Origin: Chitinophagaceae bacterium
GTDB taxonomy: Bacteria; Bacteroidota; Bacteroidia; Chitinophagales; Chitinophagaceae
Length of the DNA: 53,093 nucleotides
Reading direction: 5' to 3'
Assembly: GCA_025934485.1 (NCBI GenBank)
Contig: JAICXX010000025.1
Span: 1-53,093, forward strand
Part shown: positions 15,404 through 23,462 of the stretch, piece by piece
Layout of the letters: each line of letters starts with the position of its first letter
How positions within the stretch are numbered: the first letter of the stretch is position 1
The notes under the pieces: model-generated
The model's database searches: none
Told to the model about the DNA's origin: nothing
Seen by the model: only the letters and a program-made list of their open reading frames with translations
Made by a program: the position numbers and the translations under genes

Positions 15404-16141
15404 ATGGAAACGGTAATCACGACAGACAAGCTGACAAAACGCTTCGGATCGTTCGTTGCGGCGAGCGAGCTGAGCTTCGAAGTCCACAGAGGGGAGATCT
15501 TCGGGTTTCTCGGGGCAAACGGCGCGGGAAAAACGACGGCGATGCGGATGCTCTGCGGCTTGCTGACGCCCTCGTCGGGTAAAGCCCGGATCGCGGGTTT
15601 CGACATCTATCACGAGACCGAAAAGATCAAGCGGAATATCGGTTATATGAGCCAGAAGTTTTCGCTTTACGACGATCTCACGGTGAGCGAAAACATTCGG
15701 TTCTATGCCGGCATCTACGGGATGAGCATTCCCGCCATCAAGCAAAAAACGAAGGAACTGCTGGAAGAGCTGCAACTGGTGAATGAGGCAAAGACCCTGG
15801 TTCGGGAGCTTCCGCTGGGCTGGAAACAGAAGCTGGCCTTCTCCGTTTCCATCGTTCATGATCCGGAGATCGTGTTCCTCGACGAGCCCACCGGCGGAGT
15901 AGATCCCGTGACGCGGCGGCAGTTCTGGGATCTGATCTATGCGGCGGCAGATAAGGGGGTCACCATCTTTGTCACGACACACTATATGGATGAAGCCGAA
16001 TATTGCAACCGGGTCTCCATCATGGTGGACGGAGTCATTGCGGCGCTGGATAGTCCGGCGGGGCTAAAACACCAATACGGAAATCAGAGTATGGAGGATG
16101 TATTCTATGAACTAGCACGAAAAGCCAAAAGGGGGGAGTAA
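15404..16141 (+). CDS. ABC exporter ATPase, YbhF C-terminal-half-like
   Basis: The 245-residue ATP-binding protein has the Walker A GANGAGKTT, Walker B IVFLDEPTGGVD and the switch His (TTHYMDEAEYC). The signature motif is degenerate: LPLGWKQKLAF stands where LSGGQ-type sequence is expected, as in other tandem exporters of this group. It probably pairs with the upstream ATPase to form an asymmetric dimer in which one site is complete. The stop is followed by the permease ATG after 1 nt. Confidence 0.92.
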   Translation: METVITTDKLTKRFGSFVAASELSFEVHRGEIFGFLGANGAGKTTAMRMLCGLLTPSSGKARIAGFDIYHETEKIKRNIGYMSQKFSLYDDLTVSENIRFYAGIYGMSIPAIKQKTKELLEELQLVNEAKTLVRELPLGWKQKLAFSVSIVHDPEIVFLDEPTGGVDPVTRRQFWDLIYAAADKGVTIFVTTHYMDEAEYCNRVSIMVDGVIAALDSPAGLKHQYGNQSMEDVFYELARKAKRGE

Positions 16142-16142
16142 C

Positions 16143-17249
16143 ATGCGACAACTACTTATTTTTATCCGCAAGGAGTTTCTGCATGTCTTTCGGGACCGGA
16201 AGACCTTGCTGATGCTGTTCGGGCTGCCGATAGCGCAGATCGTGCTGTTCGGTTTTGCCCTGTCCAACGAGATCAAGGACTCGCGCATCGCGCTGGTGGA
16301 TTATTCCAAAGATGCGGTGACGGCGAAATTGATCGGCAAGATCGAGGCGAGCCATTATTTCGACATCCAACGCACCCTGGCCAGCGGAGAGCAGTTGAAC
16401 GCCGCCTTTAAACGCGGCGATATCAAGATGGCCGTGATCTTCCCGCAGAACTTCGGTGACGACCTGATCCACACGGGCAAGGCGACGCTGCAGGTGGTCG
16501 CCGATGCGTCGGACCCGAACCAGGCTACTACCATCACCAACTACCTGGAGTCGATCGTTACCGATTTCAACGGCGAGCTTGCGCAAGACGCGCAACAGCC
16601 GATGCAGATCTTGCCGCAGATGCAGATGCTCTACAACCCCGAGCTACGCGGTGCACCCAATTTTGTGCCGGGGGTAATGGCGCTGGTGCTGATGCTCGTA
16701 TGTACCATGATGACGTCCGTCGCGATCGTGCGGGAAAAAGAATTGGGCACCATGGAGATCCTGCTGGTCTCACCGTTCAAGCCGATCTACATTGTTATTG
16801 CGAAGTTAGCACCCAACCTGCTGATCTCGATCGTCAATCTCTTCATCATCCTCGTGCTGAGCGATATCTTTTTGGATCTGCCGGTGAAGGGAAGCATGCT
16901 GTTGCTCCTGTTTTGCAGCATTCTGTTCATCATGACCTCGCTTTCTATTGGGCTGTTGTTGTCGATCAATGCCAAGACGCAGCAGGCGGCGATGATGGGT
17001 TCGCTGATGGGAATGATGCTGCCGACGATGCTGCTCACGGGTTTTCTTTTTCCCATCGAGAACATGCCGCTGTTCCTTCGGGTCCTGTCGAACCTTGTTC
17101 CGTCGCGGTGGTATTTCATCATCGTGAAACGGGTGATGCTGAAGGGGCTGGGCTTCGGTGCAGTGTGGAAGGAGACGTCGATCCTCGCGGGGATGACGTT
17201 GTTCTTGTTTGCGATCAGTCTGAGGAACTTTAAAATACGGCTACAATGA
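16143..17249 (+). CDS. ABC-2 type permease (YbhS/YbhR-like), first copy
   Basis: The 368-residue inner-membrane protein has the ABC-2 layout: one N-terminal membrane helix (ALLMLFGLPIAQIVLFGFAL-like), a periplasmic domain of about 150 residues, then five helices (from about residue 180, with VALVLMLVCTMMTSVAIVRE). KELGTMEILLVSP is the coupling-helix motif of this family. With the second permease it forms the membrane channel of the exporter. Its stop codon lies within the 26-nt intercistronic repeat. Confidence 0.92.
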   Translation: MRQLLIFIRKEFLHVFRDRKTLLMLFGLPIAQIVLFGFALSNEIKDSRIALVDYSKDAVTAKLIGKIEASHYFDIQRTLASGEQLNAAFKRGDIKMAVIFPQNFGDDLIHTGKATLQVVADASDPNQATTITNYLESIVTDFNGELAQDAQQPMQILPQMQMLYNPELRGAPNFVPGVMALVLMLVCTMMTSVAIVREKELGTMEILLVSPFKPIYIVIAKLAPNLLISIVNLFIILVLSDIFLDLPVKGSMLLLLFCSILFIMTSLSIGLLLSINAKTQQAAMMGSLMGMMLPTMLLTGFLFPIENMPLFLRVLSNLVPSRWYFIIVKRVMLKGLGFGAVWKETSILAGMTLFLFAISLRNFKIRLQ

Positions 17250-17271
17250 CACGAGGCGAAGCCGACTGCAT
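17246..17271 (+). repeat. 26-nt intercistronic repeat, copy A, includes the upstream stop codon
   Basis: This 26-mer begins ATGACACGAGGCGAAG and ends CCGACTGCAT. Its bases 2-4 are the TGA stop of the first permease gene. The identical sequence, in the opposite orientation, lies at 28539-28564, where the same bases are the stop codon of the lactonase gene. Both copies sit between two genes of one operon. A short GGC-GAA-GCC stem is possible inside. Confidence 0.85.
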
Positions 17272-17299
17272 TGCACCTTTAAAAAAACATTGACTCGCG

Positions 17300-18412
17300 A
17301 TGAAGACCTTACGCTTTTTACTGGAGAAAGAGTTCCGGCAGCTGTTGCGTAACCGGCAGCTGATGCGGACCTTGTTGCTGGCGCCGTTGATCCAGCTGAT
17401 CCTGTTGCCGACGGCGGCAGACTATTCCGTGAAGGATATCGGCATTGCCGTAACGGATAATGACCATTCCACCACGTCGCGGCGGCTAATCGAGAAGATC
17501 GTGTCGTCGGGCTATTTTAGACTGATCGGCTATACGGATGGGTATCCGCAAGCGCTGAAAATGGTAGAGCAGGACAAGGCCGATCTCGCGTTACAGATCC
17601 CCATCCATCTCGAGCGGGACCTCGTAAGGGAAAATCAAAAGCAGGTGTTCGTGTCGATCAATGCCATCGAGGGAACCAAGGCGAATCTGGGCGGGGCCTA
17701 TCTGCGAAGTATCGTGAGTGATTTCGATGACGAGATCCGGCTGCAATGGAATGTAGCGCAGTCCGATGCACCGACGGTGAGTGTGGCCTCTTCGAACTGG
17801 TACAACCCCTACTTAAAATTTCCGCTATACATGGTGCCGGCCATCCTGGTGACGCTGGTGACGGCTATGGTGGCTATGCAAAGCGCTTTCAACATCGTGC
17901 AGGAAAAAGAAAGCGGGACCATCGAGCAGATCAATGTCACGCCGATCCGCAAACACATCTTTATTATTGGTAAGATGATTCCTTTCCTCGTTCTGGGAAT
18001 CGTGCTGTTCACCATGGGACTGCTGGTTGGCTGGGCACTGTATGGCGTTCGTCCGGTGGGGAGCCTGCTGACCCTGTACGGGTCGCTGGTGATCTATCTT
18101 CTCTCGATGCTGGGGCTCGGGCTTTTGCTGGCGACCTATTCGGGGACGCAGCAGCAGGCTATGTCGCTCTCCTTCTTTTTCATCAATATCTTCAATATGA
18201 TGAGCGGGGTGTTCACGGCGGTCGACAGCATGCCGGGATGGGCGCAGGCCATTGTGGCCTCGTTCCCGCCGAGCCATTTTATCCGGATCATGCGGATGGT
18301 GGTGCTCAAAGGCAGTGGGATCGGCGATATCAAATATGAGCTCGCCTGGATGGTGGGGATTGGCGCGATACTTAATATTTGGGCGGTGCTCAATTATCGA
18401 AAAACCGCTTGA
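17300..18412 (+). CDS. ABC-2 type permease (YbhS/YbhR-like), second copy
   Basis: The 370-residue inner-membrane protein is a paralogue of the preceding permease: N-terminal helix (LLLAPLIQLILLPTAADYSV), periplasmic domain, then a cluster of helices starting near residue 175 (FPLYMVPAILVTLVTAMVAM) and the motif KESGTIEQINVTPI. It is the last gene of the export operon, and the gap of 50 nt before it holds the 26-nt repeat. The two different permeases would form a heterodimer, as proposed for YbhR/YbhS. The transported compound is unknown. Confidence 0.92.
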   Translation: MKTLRFLLEKEFRQLLRNRQLMRTLLLAPLIQLILLPTAADYSVKDIGIAVTDNDHSTTSRRLIEKIVSSGYFRLIGYTDGYPQALKMVEQDKADLALQIPIHLERDLVRENQKQVFVSINAIEGTKANLGGAYLRSIVSDFDDEIRLQWNVAQSDAPTVSVASSNWYNPYLKFPLYMVPAILVTLVTAMVAMQSAFNIVQEKESGTIEQINVTPIRKHIFIIGKMIPFLVLGIVLFTMGLLVGWALYGVRPVGSLLTLYGSLVIYLLSMLGLGLLLATYSGTQQQAMSLSFFFINIFNMMSGVFTAVDSMPGWAQAIVASFPPSHFIRIMRMVVLKGSGIGDIKYELAWMVGIGAILNIWAVLNYRKTA

Positions 18413-18450
18413 TCGCTATGACATACGGCAACTGGTGATTATATTGGCGC

Positions 18451-19284
18451 ATGAAAATGCGGATTGTTCTTCTTCTTATTCTTGCTTTCCTCGTCCGTAA
18501 CCCCTTTGCGTTTGGACAAACAGCAGACTGCAGCAATTTCCATAGCGGACTATTTCATGTCTATTTTCCCACGAGCCGTCTCCATTATCTGGTGGAGCGG
18601 GATAACCAAATGCAAAAGGAGGTGCTCGAGGGGAATACGGACACCCTCTTCTCGCATCTCGACTGGCTGGACGACTGCGATTTTACGTTGCAATATTTCG
18701 CCAATGGCAATCCCTTATCCAAGGAACAGGAAAAATTTTTTAAACACCATAAACTCTTCTGCCACCTGGAACCGGCAGGCGCGGATTTCTGTGTTTATAC
18801 GGAGTCTGTGGACGACATCCGGGGACAATTGATGAAGCGGGATACCCTATGGCTGCATGAGGTATCGCAAACGGCCTATACGCCGGTGCTGATGCGGGTC
18901 CGGAGCGAGTCCATACTACGAGGCATGCATTTCAGCGACACCAGCCGTTATGCGGTCGTATATATCTACCGGTCCAAAACGGGGACGTTTCCCGGCGCCG
19001 CCTACAACATCTTTGTGGAGGGCAATCCCATTTGCGCCATGAGTAATAACTCGTCTTATATCTTTGCCGTTTATCGAAAAGGTCCTTTGGTGTTGACAAG
19101 CCGGTTTTCGCAAGATACCTCTGCGATCTCGCTGGACCTGGAAGCCGGGAAAAGCTACTATCTCAAGACAGAAATGGAAATTGGCATTTTCGACCGGCGG
19201 AACTACCATGTGCTGCTGAAATTGATGCCGCCGGAAAAGGGCAAAAAGCAATTCGACCGCACATTTGTGCATACCATTTGGTAA
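18451..19284 (+). CDS. Exported protein with DUF2846-like C-terminal domain
   Basis: The 277-residue protein has a signal peptide (RIVLLLILAFLVRNPFAFGQ). Its first 140 mature residues match nothing I recognise; they include several Cys (DCSNF, DDCDF, FCHLE, DFCVY). The C-terminal part, from about residue 165, has the DUF2846 pattern: YAVVYIYRSKTGTFPGAAYN, a short substrate-like strand, then SLDLEAGKSYYLKTEMEIG. DUF2846 proteins are exported and of unknown function. It follows the export operon after 38 nt but no link is evident. It may share the transcript or be a separate gene. Confidence 0.65.
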   Translation: MKMRIVLLLILAFLVRNPFAFGQTADCSNFHSGLFHVYFPTSRLHYLVERDNQMQKEVLEGNTDTLFSHLDWLDDCDFTLQYFANGNPLSKEQEKFFKHHKLFCHLEPAGADFCVYTESVDDIRGQLMKRDTLWLHEVSQTAYTPVLMRVRSESILRGMHFSDTSRYAVVYIYRSKTGTFPGAAYNIFVEGNPICAMSNNSSYIFAVYRKGPLVLTSRFSQDTSAISLDLEAGKSYYLKTEMEIGIFDRRNYHVLLKLMPPEKGKKQFDRTFVHTIW

Positions 19285-19293
19285 GATTTTCGT

Positions 19294-19301
19294 TATCTTC
19301 C
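19294..19301 (+). promoter_or_regulatory. -7-like box of the AraC gene
   Basis: TATCTTCC, with two mismatches to TAnnTTTG, ends 4 nt before ATG 19306, the spacing seen in the other leaderless-type genes of this window. No well-placed TTG was found. Confidence 0.35.
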
Positions 19302-19305
19302 TTTC

Positions 19306-20136
19306 ATGAATCGTTCGGAACGCGGCTTTTTCTATGGCGATACGACGGAATTGATCCGGCTGGACGGGATAACCCTGACGGACACGGTATATGACCAAGG
19401 CAGGGTCGACTGGCATTTCCATGAGGACGATTATTTCACCTTTCTGCTGACGGGCGGGGTGCTCGAGGGCAACCGAAAAGAGGTGTATGAATGCGTGGCC
19501 GGCGATCTTCTTTTTCACAACTGGCAGGACGCGCATTACAACGTCGCGTCGGGACGTTTCACCCGCGGTTTTCATGTAGAGCTTTCGGACCAATGGTATG
19601 ACCGTTTGGCTATAGGCGCCAATTTAACAGAAGGCTCCATCCGGCTCGCGGACCCGCAGATAAAGACACTGATGTGCGCTGTCTTTAAGGAGGCTAAGCT
19701 TTCCGGCGTTAAAGGCCAGCCAGGCGTGGATGCCGCCTTATCACAACTCTTTGGCATCCTCGGAAAGATCTGCGAGAACCGCGAACGCGCCACGCCCTCC
19801 TGGGTAGGAAAGATGCGGGAGATATTGCGCGATGGAACCGCAGATTGGTCACTCGTCCGGCTCGCGAACGAGATCAATGTGCATCCGGTACACCTGTCGA
19901 GGGAGTTCCCAAAACATTTTCATCGAAATCTCGGCGAGTATCTGCGTCTCGTCAAGTTGCAGCGGGCGATGGTGCTGCTAAGTGAGCCGGACCGGCTCCT
20001 GACCGGGATCGCATTCGAATGCGGATTTGCGGATCAAAGCCATTTCATCCGCTGTTTTAGGGAATCTTACGGTATGACGCCATTGGAGTACCGGCGGCTC
20101 ATGGGTGTTGGGCAAGCACGGGGGATGCGACGTTAA
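19306..20136 (+). CDS. AraC-family transcriptional regulator
   Basis: The 276-residue protein has an N-terminal cupin-like sensor half (WHFHEDDYFTFLLTGGVLEG, residues about 35-55) and a C-terminal AraC DNA-binding domain with two HTHs (LANEINVHPVHLSREFPKHF and GIAFECGFADQSHFIRCFRE, ending in the usual SYGMTPLEYRRL). The sensor half often binds a small molecule. It stands before the serine hydrolase gene on the same strand and could control it, though the hydrolase has its own -7 box. No binding site was identified. Confidence 0.9.
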   Translation: MNRSERGFFYGDTTELIRLDGITLTDTVYDQGRVDWHFHEDDYFTFLLTGGVLEGNRKEVYECVAGDLLFHNWQDAHYNVASGRFTRGFHVELSDQWYDRLAIGANLTEGSIRLADPQIKTLMCAVFKEAKLSGVKGQPGVDAALSQLFGILGKICENRERATPSWVGKMREILRDGTADWSLVRLANEINVHPVHLSREFPKHFHRNLGEYLRLVKLQRAMVLLSEPDRLLTGIAFECGFADQSHFIRCFRESYGMTPLEYRRLMGVGQARGMRR

Positions 20137-20167
20137 GAATATTCTATTTTGCGATGGCCGGAGAATA

Positions 20168-20175
20168 TAATTTTG
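20168..20175 (+). promoter_or_regulatory. -7 box of the serine hydrolase gene
   Basis: TAATTTTG is a perfect TAnnTTTG match 19 nt before ATG 20195. A TTG at 20149-20151 is closer than usual (16-nt spacer). Confidence 0.5.
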
Positions 20176-20194
20176 GGTACCAATCTATTATACC

Positions 20195-21802
20195 ATGCGT
20201 TTTCTCCGCCTTTTCCTCTTCGTACAGCTATGGATGGTCCGGCTTGCCGCACAACCGGTGGGCCACATCGTTTTCGCCGACCGCGATATTCCCCTCAAAC
20301 AGTTGACAGCAAAGGATATGCTGTCGCGATATACGCTCACCAATAACAGCGATCTTTTTATCACGGCCTATATGGATCATTCCCTTTTTAATGATCTCCA
20401 CCGGCTTGCACCGGACCTGCCAACCGACAGCCTGTTCACTAATCTAAAGGCCGGCTATCAGTTCGCTCTGTTCATCGACCACCGGCCGATCTATCGGAGC
20501 GATTGCTGGACGCCCGTTTCCGCCATCAGGGATACGGCCAGGGTGTTGAGGTTACCACTGTTGGACTACCCGCATGATGGCCAGAACTGGAGCCAGTGGT
20601 TCTGGGTCCGATTCGCACGCAATGGCGGGGACGAGGCCCTCACGGAGGGGGCGCACGAGCTACGGCTCGAGATCCGGTCATGGTTGCATATGGGTAAGGA
20701 CACGCTTCACGGCGCGCTGATCGCTGCGGGCGATCTCCAGGTGCAGGTGAAGCGGAGGGTTACTGTCGACGTCTCGAAAGTACATCTAAGCCGCATCCTA
20801 CCGTATGAGGGGTTCGGCATTTCGCATGAACCATACGACAGCGCAAAGATCAGGGAAATGAAGGGGCTGATCGAGGCGGGCGTATTCAAACACATCAGTA
20901 GCGTGGTCGTCATCAAAAATGGCAATATCCTCATCGAGGAATACTTCAACGGTGAGACCAGGGATACCAGGCACGACCCGCGATCGGTAGGCAAGTCGTT
21001 TGCTTCAACGATGATGGGATTGGCCATCCGCGATGGGTATCTGAAGGGTGTGGATCAACCCTTATCGGACTTTTACAACCTTAGGTCCTATGCCAATTAT
21101 GTTCCGGAAAAAGATTCGATAAAACTCCGTGATCTGCTTTCCATGTGCTCCGCTTTTGACGGCGACGATGACGATGACCATTCCCCCGGCAACGAAGAGA
21201 ATATGTATGACAAGGACAATTGGGTGAAATGGACGCTGGATCTTCCCCTGAGCACCACCAGGCCGCGCGATCGCTGGCATTATTTTACGGCCGGCGCCAT
21301 GCTGATGGGCGATATCCTGAACAGCAGCGTTCGCGGCGGGCTGGAGACCTATGCGGACGAGAAGTTTTTCTCCCCGCTGGGTATCCGGGACTACCAATGG
21401 CAGTATACCCCGCAACACGTCCCGAATACCGCGGGCGGCATCGAGCTGAAAGCCCTCGACTTTGCGAAGTATGGCCAGCTCTATAAGAATGGCGGTGTCT
21501 GGCGGGGCCGGCAGATCCTCCCGGCGGAATGGGTGAAGTCGACCTTTACGAAATACCATAAGATCCCCGGCCGGACGGACGAATACTATGGCTATTTCTT
21601 CTGGAATAAGACCTATTACGCCGGTGGCAAGGACTGTGAGACCTGGTATTGCGCCGGGAACGGCGGCAACAAGATCTACGTATTTACCAACCAGCCCCTG
21701 GTCATCGTATTGACCGCCACGGCCTACGGCATGCCCTATGCGCATCCGCAGGAAGACAAGATGATGACGGATTATATTCTGCCGGCCGTTTTGGAAAAAT
21801 GA
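20195..21802 (+). CDS. Exported serine hydrolase of the class C beta-lactamase family
   Basis: The 535-residue protein has a signal peptide (FLRLFLFVQLWMVRLAAQ), about 180 residues that I cannot assign (beta-rich, possibly a substrate-binding sandwich) and a C-terminal beta-lactamase/DD-peptidase-like domain from about residue 215. The nucleophile motif is SVGK (Ser264, Lys267). A Tyr in HYFTAGAMLMGDIL probably takes the place of the YxN Tyr, and YCAGNGGNK may be the third motif. Such proteins include esterases, peptidases and amidases; antibiotic resistance should not be assumed. The stop is 1 nt from the uxaA stop on the other strand. Confidence 0.85.
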   Translation: MRFLRLFLFVQLWMVRLAAQPVGHIVFADRDIPLKQLTAKDMLSRYTLTNNSDLFITAYMDHSLFNDLHRLAPDLPTDSLFTNLKAGYQFALFIDHRPIYRSDCWTPVSAIRDTARVLRLPLLDYPHDGQNWSQWFWVRFARNGGDEALTEGAHELRLEIRSWLHMGKDTLHGALIAAGDLQVQVKRRVTVDVSKVHLSRILPYEGFGISHEPYDSAKIREMKGLIEAGVFKHISSVVVIKNGNILIEEYFNGETRDTRHDPRSVGKSFASTMMGLAIRDGYLKGVDQPLSDFYNLRSYANYVPEKDSIKLRDLLSMCSAFDGDDDDDHSPGNEENMYDKDNWVKWTLDLPLSTTRPRDRWHYFTAGAMLMGDILNSSVRGGLETYADEKFFSPLGIRDYQWQYTPQHVPNTAGGIELKALDFAKYGQLYKNGGVWRGRQILPAEWVKSTFTKYHKIPGRTDEYYGYFFWNKTYYAGGKDCETWYCAGNGGNKIYVFTNQPLVIVLTATAYGMPYAHPQEDKMMTDYILPAVLEK

Positions 21803-21803
21803 T

Positions 21804-23462
21804 TTACAAAGACACCCCGCGTTTCCAGGGGATGAAGTCGTCCTGCACGTGGCGGACGGCTGCTACCTGGGTCTCGCCGCTGGCGACGCCGATCACATAG
21901 TCGAGGATGCGCGCGCCGGCCTGCTGGATGGTTTCTTTGCCTTCGATGATGGTCCCGGTGTTGATGTCGATGATATCGCGCATGCGTTCGAAGAGGGCGG
22001 TGTTACTCGCGATCTTGACCACGGGTGTAACGGGGTTGCCGGTGGGCGTCCCGAGGCCGGTGGTGAACAGCACGATATTCGCGCCGGAGGCTACTTCGGC
22101 GGTCGTCGATTCGACGTCGTTACCCGGGGTACACAGCAGGTTGAGACCGGGTTTGGAGACTTTTTCCGGATAGTCTAACACATCCGTCACGGGTGAGGTG
22201 CCGCCTTTTTTCGCAGCGCCGGCAGATTTGATGGCGTCAGTGATGAGACCGTCGCGGATATTGCCGGGGGAGGGATTCATGTCGAAACCCGAGCCTACGG
22301 CTTTGGCGCGGTCGTTATAGGTACGCATAAGATGCGAGAAACGTTCGGCTGTTTCTTTGGTCATGCACCGGTCGCTTAAATTTTGCTCTACGCCGCAGAG
22401 TTCGGGGAATTCGCTGAGGATAACAGAACCGCCCATGGCGATGAGGAGATCGGAGCTATAGCCGATCGCAGGGTTGGCCGAGATGCCGGAGAATCCATCC
22501 GACCCCCCACATTCCAGCCCGATACAGAGTTTGCTCAGCGGCGCCGGCTGGCGCGTTTGCTGGTTGGCGAGGATCAGACCGGTAAAAGTTTGTTTTATGG
22601 CTTCGGAAAGGAAAGCGGATTCGGTACCGATCTTTTGCTGTTCAAGGATGTATAGCGGCTTTGAAAATTGCGGGCTGCGTTTTTTGATCTCTTCTTCCAG
22701 CATCGACACCTGCGCATTCTGACAGCCGAGGCTGAGGACGGTAGCGCCCGCGACGTTGGGGTGAGTGATATATCCTGCGAGCAGACCACAGAGCGCCTGA
22801 GCGTCCTGCCGGGTGCCACCACAACCGCCATCGTGATTGAGGAATTTGATGCCGTCGACATTCGGGAACAGGCGGGTATTTGCGTTATTCGCGTAATCGG
22901 TTTGCAGATCGGTGTTTAAGATCTCTTCGACGGTCTTGCCGCTTTTATACAATTCTACCAGCTGGTGCGATTGTTTTTGATAGCTGCGGTTGCGGCCGTA
23001 GCCAAGATCCGTGACGAGTGCCTGCTGGAGGACGTCGAGGTTGCGATTTTCACAAAATACCATCGGAATGACGACCCAGTAGTTGGCGGTGCCTACGCTG
23101 CCGTCGGCACGGTGATAGCCGTTGAAGGTTCGGTTTTTGAAGGCGGAGGTATCGGGTTTGACCCATTCTGTCTTTCTTTCGCCTACGGTGAAGTCGCCTG
23201 CGGCATGTTTGACGTTGCCGGTGCTGATGAGTCCGCCTTTTTTGATGGGTTGCTGGGCTTTGCCGACCAGTACCCCATACATGTAGATGGAGTCGCCGGG
23301 GTTGAGGTCCTGGGTGGCGAATTTATGTTTTGCTTTTACGATCTCCTGGATCGTGTAGTCTTGTCCTTCGTAGGAGACTTTGGCACCCTGCTCGAGGGGA
23401 GTGAGGGCTACCAGTACGTTGTCGGCGGGATGAACCTTTAATATTTTATGTTCGGTGCTCAT
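21804..23462 (-). CDS. uxaA: Altronate dehydratase (UxaA family)
   Basis: The 552-residue protein has an N-terminal SAF domain (about residues 1-95, LNPGDSIYMYGVLVGKA) and the large dehydratase domain (HDGGCGGTRQDAQALCGLLA, LGCQNAQ, IGLECGGSDGFSGISANPA, PGNIRDGLITDAIKSAGAAK). UxaA dehydrates D-altronate to 2-keto-3-deoxy-D-gluconate using a metal ion. Start and stop overlap by 4 nt (ATGA) with uxaB. It is the last gene of the operon. Because an L-fuconate dehydratase is missing from the cluster, a broadened substrate range is worth testing; UxaA relatives act on several sugar acids. Confidence 0.93.
   Translation of the reverse strand: MSTEHKILKVHPADNVLVALTPLEQGAKVSYEGQDYTIQEIVKAKHKFATQDLNPGDSIYMYGVLVGKAQQPIKKGGLISTGNVKHAAGDFTVGERKTEWVKPDTSAFKNRTFNGYHRADGSVGTANYWVVIPMVFCENRNLDVLQQALVTDLGYGRNRSYQKQSHQLVELYKSGKTVEEILNTDLQTDYANNANTRLFPNVDGIKFLNHDGGCGGTRQDAQALCGLLAGYITHPNVAGATVLSLGCQNAQVSMLEEEIKKRSPQFSKPLYILEQQKIGTESAFLSEAIKQTFTGLILANQQTRQPAPLSKLCIGLECGGSDGFSGISANPAIGYSSDLLIAMGGSVILSEFPELCGVEQNLSDRCMTKETAERFSHLMRTYNDRAKAVGSGFDMNPSPGNIRDGLITDAIKSAGAAKKGGTSPVTDVLDYPEKVSKPGLNLLCTPGNDVESTTAEVASGANIVLFTTGLGTPTGNPVTPVVKIASNTALFERMRDIIDINTGTIIEGKETIQQAGARILDYVIGVASGETQVAAVRHVQDDFIPWKRGVSL

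Noticed and set aside
20195..21802. Serine hydrolase as an antibiotic-resistance beta-lactamase
   Set aside because: The SxxK motif is shared by esterases and peptidases; the third motif and the large N-terminal region differ from AmpC-type enzymes.
21800..21806. Bidirectional terminator between the serine hydrolase and uxaA
   Set aside because: The two convergent genes are separated by a single base, and no hairpin was found there; termination must occur inside one of the coding regions or by another mechanism.
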